This document shows positions 13,094-16,695 of a stretch of DNA of 16,695 nucleotides, one piece after another (position 1 is the first letter of the stretch; the number at the start of each line of letters is the position of its first letter). The DNA is from Gammaproteobacteria bacterium. Its GTDB lineage: Bacteria; Pseudomonadota; Gammaproteobacteria; Steroidobacterales; Steroidobacteraceae. Both the position numbers and the translations under genes were made by a program. Location of the stretch: the NCBI GenBank assembly GCA_030040525.1, contig JASHTN010000150.1, forward strand, positions 1 to 16,695, read 5' to 3'. The notes beneath the pieces were generated by a model. It worked only from the letters and a program-made list of their open reading frames with translations. It did not search any database and was not told the DNA's origin.

Positions 13094-15493
13094 CTAGTAT
13101 CTGGCGGATACTTTGAGAAAGAGTTGTCGCGGAGCGCTGCGGTTCATGGTCTGGAAATCACCGCGGAAGGGGAATCCGCACACGCCGATTGTCCCGACCT
13201 GCTGCCGGTTGAGCAGGTTATGGACGTCCAGGCGAACCTTGACGTCCGGACGTTTACCAGACCCTTCAATGTCGTAGGACGCATGCGCGATCACGAGCCA
13301 ATAGTTATACCCGTAGATATCATTTTCATACGAAAAGGGCTGATGGAAGTACTCGGTGCTGTTGACACCGGCCTCGATCGAGTCGTATTCGAACGAAAGA
13401 TCGCTGACCAATGTGTATTCCGGATATCCCGGCTGCGCCGCGCCTCTGATCGGATACACGACTCCCTCAACGTCCAGGTTGTCGCCATAGGTAAATTTAC
13501 TCAGACCGGCACTCTCGGAAAAACGCCAGTAATCCAGAAATCGATACGCGACGCCCACATCGGAGCCGACGATATCCGACCTGTCGACCGCACCTACGGT
13601 GTTGACAATCTGGAAGAGGTTGTTAACGGTCGCCGACAGCAGTCGATCCGAGATAACGCTGTAGTACGCGTCCACGGAGACGCTCAGATCACCGAAGCGG
13701 TGCGAGGTGCCAACGGTGAGATTCCAGTCGTGTTCGGGCTTGATACTGCTCGCGGCGCTGTCAAAGACCTGCTGGGTCGACGCCGTCCAGAGCGATGCGG
13801 AATAGCCGATGTTGCCCCGCGGCGAGATGCGATAACCCGTCTCCGTCTCGGCGAGATCCGCGAAGACATCGGTCCCGTCAGTCGGGCGCCAAGTTGCCGA
13901 CACGTGGGGCAGAAACCAGTTCTTCGCATCCAAGGTTCCATATGGCGCGGGGTCAGGTCCGATGCCTCCGCCAGTGGTATCGAATTCGATCGCCTTGAAC
14001 CCGGCGCCGAACGTCAGCCTGTCCGTCAGACTGTAATCGTCGTGCAGGTAAAACTGCCCATTTGACGTTTTGAAGCGCGAGGCGTTCTCGGTCTGAAACG
14101 CTGGCCCGTATAGATTGTAAGGTCCGATGACCTGAAGAGGAGGGCCGCCGCTGCTCAGAGACGGCTCGTTGTACCAGCCCTGTGTTTCAGCAGCCCTCAC
14201 GCGCTCCTGCCACAGGCCCGTCGTAATCACGTGCTTGCCGACGGCATACTTGAGTTCAGCCGTGACGCCCAGACGAGTCTGGTGAGGGTGCCAGACCTCC
14301 TCCGAAAACGGAGCGCCGTCGGGGGACGGGGTCGTGGGGTCCGTAATCGCGATGTGCGTGTAGTTGGTCGCACCGTACAACATCACCTTACCGCTTAAAG
14401 CCGACGACAGATTGAAGGTGTGAGCGATCGACCCGATCTCATCGGTGGTACTTTGGCCGCTGTCGTACGGCTCGAGGAGCGAGAGCTCCCCGCAGGTATA
14501 GTAACCACAGGAAACGTTGGCATTCTCCGGCAGGGCGCGAAGATACGCCTGCTGATAATTCGGGTACTGGTAATCGGCGGTCCAGCCAAGATTTTGGATC
14601 ATGGCGAAGGACAGGTCGTCGTATCCCCAGATCTCGGCGTGGGAGTCGGAGAAGAAGACCGTAAAGTCGCCCCACGGTACATCCTGCTCGGCTTTGAAAT
14701 TGCCGCGCAACATGTACTGAGTTCCGCCGGCTTGATATTTATCGTCCGATATGCGCTGAAACCCAAGGAGAATCTTGGGGCCATCGGACCCCAACTGACC
14801 CGTCTGGGTCGAGAGGGTCGTCACCAGGGTGTCGGAACTTCCGTAGGTTTGACTCACCAGGATGCTTGGTGCGGCCGCCGGGTCTTCGAGCGAATAACGG
14901 ATCTCTCCGCCGGTTACAACGCTCGAGAACGCGCTTTCCCGCGCCGTACCCGGCGACACCTGCACCGAAGAGATGTCATCGGGCACTCCGATGTTGAGCG
15001 GTGTCGTCCCCCCCAGGCTGCCGTAACTTGAGTCATTGAGTGGTATTCCTTCGAATACGAGAGCTAACTCATTCTGATGAAAGCCACGCACGAATGTGGT
15101 GGCGTCTGAAAGGTCCAGGCCGTAGGGATCCGTCGATGTGTATACGACTCCTGGCAGGTTCTTCACGAGATCCAGAGGATTAGAGCCTGTCAGCGTGTCG
15201 GTCATGTCAGCCGTGCGAATCTCGTAGGTATTGGGAGCCACCTGCCTAATCGGCTCGCGCTCCTTGGTCGCTGTGACGGTTACGTCCTCCAGGACACCTG
15301 TGTCCTCGTTTTCGGTCGGCGGTGGGGTGTTTGGGTTTACCGCTTGAGCGAGCGCGGGGTTCATCGCAAGAACGTACATGGTCGTCGCAATGGCGGCCGC
15401 GCAGCCCATAGGCCAGCCGCTGCAACGAACGACAGCGGGGGCCGGGCTGCTATGCCCGCCACGGAGGACCAAGCGACGATCAGCTGCCAGCAT
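13094..15493 (-). CDS. TonB-dependent outer-membrane receptor
   Basis: A 799-residue receptor from ATG 15493, chosen over TTG 15514 because GAGGAG lies five bases before it. The signal peptide is long, with its hydrophobic core about 29-48 and a likely cut after ALAQA (47-51). A TonB-box-like EDVTVTATKE (69-78) follows. The plug domain (about 82-200) shows NPLDLVKNLPGV, FVRGFHQNELALVFEGIPLND and IGVPDDISSVQVSPG. The rest is a 22-strand-type barrel rich in aromatic-ended strands, ending LFLKVSARY; the last residue is Tyr rather than the more usual Phe. Such receptors import siderophores, vitamins, sugars or other bulky molecules using TonB energy. The substrate is not readable here, and I saw no Fur-box-like sequence upstream. 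It is transcribed with the Tat-exported FAD oxidoreductase, which may act on the imported compound. Confidence 0.93.
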   Translation of the reverse strand: MLAADRRLVLRGGHSSPAPAVVRCSGWPMGCAAAIATTMYVLAMNPALAQAVNPNTPPPTENEDTGVLEDVTVTATKEREPIRQVAPNTYEIRTADMTDTLTGSNPLDLVKNLPGVVYTSTDPYGLDLSDATTFVRGFHQNELALVFEGIPLNDSSYGSLGGTTPLNIGVPDDISSVQVSPGTARESAFSSVVTGGEIRYSLEDPAAAPSILVSQTYGSSDTLVTTLSTQTGQLGSDGPKILLGFQRISDDKYQAGGTQYMLRGNFKAEQDVPWGDFTVFFSDSHAEIWGYDDLSFAMIQNLGWTADYQYPNYQQAYLRALPENANVSCGYYTCGELSLLEPYDSGQSTTDEIGSIAHTFNLSSALSGKVMLYGATNYTHIAITDPTTPSPDGAPFSEEVWHPHQTRLGVTAELKYAVGKHVITTGLWQERVRAAETQGWYNEPSLSSGGPPLQVIGPYNLYGPAFQTENASRFKTSNGQFYLHDDYSLTDRLTFGAGFKAIEFDTTGGGIGPDPAPYGTLDAKNWFLPHVSATWRPTDGTDVFADLAETETGYRISPRGNIGYSASLWTASTQQVFDSAASSIKPEHDWNLTVGTSHRFGDLSVSVDAYYSVISDRLLSATVNNLFQIVNTVGAVDRSDIVGSDVGVAYRFLDYWRFSESAGLSKFTYGDNLDVEGVVYPIRGAAQPGYPEYTLVSDLSFEYDSIEAGVNSTEYFHQPFSYENDIYGYNYWLVIAHASYDIEGSGKRPDVKVRLDVHNLLNRQQVGTIGVCGFPFRGDFQTMNRSAPRQLFLKVSARY

Positions 15494-15600
15494 CGCGACT
15501 CCTCGATTGCTCAAACGTCTTGAGCCCGAGGAGGGACTGCAGCTATCTCAGCAACGCTCGAGTTGCTCCATTAGCCCTCTCGGGGCTCAGTGATGACCAT
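15494..15600 (-). promoter_or_regulatory. Structured leader of the TonB-receptor gene
   Basis: Three inverted repeats stand in a row upstream of the receptor start: GCTCAA-ACGTC-TTGAGC (15509-15525), GCAAC-GCTCGA-GTTGC (15551-15566) and AGCCC-TCTCG-GGGCT (15573-15587). The first ends five bases from the ribosome-binding sequence (CTCCTC on the plus strand, 15499-15504). They may be operators or mRNA hairpins affecting translation. I do not recognise a cobalamin or TPP riboswitch core. The rest of the gap to 15728 shows nothing firm. Confidence 0.35.
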
Positions 15601-15728
15601 CGGCGAGCAGCGCCATACACTGCGAACTGGCCCGTCGACGATCTGGGTACTAGGGTGAGGATCCATATGGTGTGGATGCTCCGGTCCAACAACAGACGCC
15701 GTGAGCATACGGTTCCATCGGGAGCGTG

Positions 15729-16310
15729 TTACTGAAGATTGCCTGAAGGCTCCTTAAGACTTAAGGCGCGTGAGCGTCGATGAACTGCGCGAGAGGGTGC
15801 TCGAGAGTCTTGCGGCGAGCAGCGCCATTCCTCCTCCGGCCGTGGCAATGGTTGTAGTTCGAGGCGACTGCACCGGCCATCGCGCTCCGTCCATTCGCAG
15901 ATCGCCCGCGTGGCCCCCATCTCATACCTTAGCCAGGTGCCGTCCCTGAATTGAATCTCCCAGAAGGTCCGGCCGCGCACGCTAACGCCCTGGCGCACGA
16001 ACGGGCGTCCGCACCACAGCGTACAGCGCGCGGCGATATCGAAAGCTACCTCCTTCGCGATGTTGCCGAAGAGGATCGCCGTTAGACCGGCGAGCCCCAA
16101 TTGGATAGCTGCCGCCGCCACATTCGGCAGCAGTCCGGCCTGAAGCTCCGCGCACAGGCTCGCCAGGATGACCGCGCAGCCGGCAGGCCGACACACATTG
16201 GCGAGTCGCGCGCCTGCGCAGGCCGGCGGGGTTGGTAGGAGGAACTCGTGCATGAACCACCGCAGCAAGTTCGCGCCTGCGCCCGTCAGACTCGCGGGTC
16301 GCCACTCCAC
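15729..16310 (-). CDS. Hypothetical protein, probably membrane-associated
   Basis: I do not recognise this 193-residue product. Its N-terminal half is hydrophobic: segments about 43-60 and 64-83 (AAAAIQLGLAGLTAILFGNI) could cross the membrane. A short soluble stretch with a protein-like pattern, FWEIQFRDGTWLRYEMGATR (116-135), follows, then a charged tail without clear structure. GTG 16310 has GGAG five bases upstream. ATG 16253 is an alternative start with a poorer site. Another minus-strand frame (15982-16353) is open over the same DNA but is mostly arginine-rich and looks like a shadow. It lies upstream of the receptor gene in the same direction, 235 bases away. It may be a real accessory gene or a chance open frame in GC-rich DNA. 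Confidence 0.4.
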   Translation of the reverse strand: MEWRPASLTGAGANLLRWFMHEFLLPTPPACAGARLANVCRPAGCAVILASLCAELQAGLLPNVAAAAIQLGLAGLTAILFGNIAKEVAFDIAARCTLWCGRPFVRQGVSVRGRTFWEIQFRDGTWLRYEMGATRAICEWTERDGRCSRLELQPLPRPEEEWRCSPQDSRAPSRAVHRRSRALSLKEPSGNLQ

Positions 16311-16509
16311 GCTGGCTCCGGCTACGAGCGCGGGCGCCTGTTACGGCGCACATCCCGGGATGCGTCCTTCGACCTCCAGGTCGCAGCGAGGATGTAGAGC
16401 GTCAAGAGCGCCCCGAGCACCAGGAAAGCAATCGATATATTGCCCATGACCGTGCTTCGTTTGGCACCGCGTTAGCGGCGGCGACCGGGCTGAGCGTTAC
16501 TGAACTGAC

Positions 16510-16695
16510 TAGTGGACTGTAACAACTAAAACGGGAGTATGATCGTGTTCATGAGCACGATCACACTGGCGGATGTGGAACGGGTAGAGCTTCATCGTCG
16601 AGCGATGAGTCGCGCGGGGCGGGCCGATGACGCACGCCGTGCACGGCTGATCCTGTTGCTCGATGCCGGGGAGACCTGGGCGGCGATTCGCGAGA
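16510..16695 (+). mobile_element. Left end of an IS630-family insertion sequence (partial)
   Basis: The window ends inside the element. IS630 elements insert at TA, and a TA at 16510-16511 starts a lower-GC stretch running to the transposase start, which could be the left terminal repeat. The exact boundary is a guess because the right end is outside the window. The transposase N-terminus supports the call. Confidence 0.5.
16551..16695 (+). CDS. IS630-family transposase, N-terminal part only
   Basis: Forty-eight codons before the window edge. The product starts MSTITLADVERVELHRRAMS and continues RADDARRARLILLLDAGETW, then AAIRE. This is the start of the N-terminal helix-turn-helix typical of IS630/Tc1-mariner-type transposases: a helix with LxxxERxxL, then RRARLILLLxxGxxWxxI. 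The DDE catalytic domain would lie beyond the edge, so activity cannot be judged. In-frame starts also exist at ATG 16539 and GTG 16545. GGGAG at 16533-16537 is seven bases before GTG 16545 and 13 before ATG 16551, so the true start may be GTG 16545. Confidence 0.75.
   Translation, partial: MSTITLADVERVELHRRAMSRAGRADDARRARLILLLDAGETWAAIRE

Noticed and set aside
13010..14065. 351-residue plus-strand frame opposite the TonB receptor
   Set aside because: Antisense shadow. The minus strand carries the receptor's complete C-terminal barrel.
15661..15677. ATCCA...TGGAT repeat with CCATATGG as a Fur box for the receptor gene
   Set aside because: It does not resemble the GATAAT-based Fur consensus, so iron control is unsupported.

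Overview
The window is GC-rich DNA from a Gram-negative bacterium. The evidence is a TonB-dependent outer-membrane receptor, a Tat-type signal on a flavoenzyme, OmpR/LysR regulators and proteobacterial-style codon use with strong G/C at third positions. A gammaproteobacterium is my best guess, but the sequence alone does not settle the taxon. I see no rRNA or tRNA gene and no CRISPR array.

Layout. (1) Positions 1-539 hold no convincing complete gene, only small palindromes and a possible gene remnant on the minus strand. (2) 540-1985: a LysR-type regulator diverges from a small NTF2/SnoaL-like protein across a compact promoter region. A short, apparently cut-off reading frame follows at 1990. 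(3) 2062-6488, minus strand: an OmpR-type response regulator overlaps by 4 bases a 1247-residue protein. That protein is a complete sensor histidine kinase (about residues 1-345) fused in frame to a complete Mg2+-type (MgtA/P3B-like) P-type ATPase (about residues 350-1247). This fusion is the most remarkable object in the window. (4) 6489-6983: a 495-base divergent regulatory region full of inverted repeats. (5) 6984-11026, plus strand: an Nramp-related transporter whose metal-site motifs are of the Mg2+-transporting (NRMT) kind, two small translationally linked ORFs, and a Na+/phosphate cotransporter with a C-terminal PhoU-like domain. (6) 11068-11406, minus: a small hypothetical protein. (7) 11463-15493, minus: a TonB-dependent receptor followed by a Tat-exported FAD (berberine-bridge-enzyme-like) oxidoreductase, ending in a good intrinsic terminator. 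(8) 15729-16310: an unrecognised, probably membrane-associated ORF. (9) 16551-end: the start of an IS630-family transposase, cut by the window edge.

How the parts may work together. The response regulator, kinase-ATPase fusion, Nramp-related carrier and Na+/Pi carrier sit around one divergent control region. They look like an ion-homeostasis island for Mg2+ (possibly with phosphate). The kinase has almost no periplasmic loop, so its input could come from the covalently attached pump: a transporter that reports its own state to a transcription factor. The receptor/flavoenzyme pair is a separate unit that looks like uptake and periplasmic oxidation of an unidentified compound.
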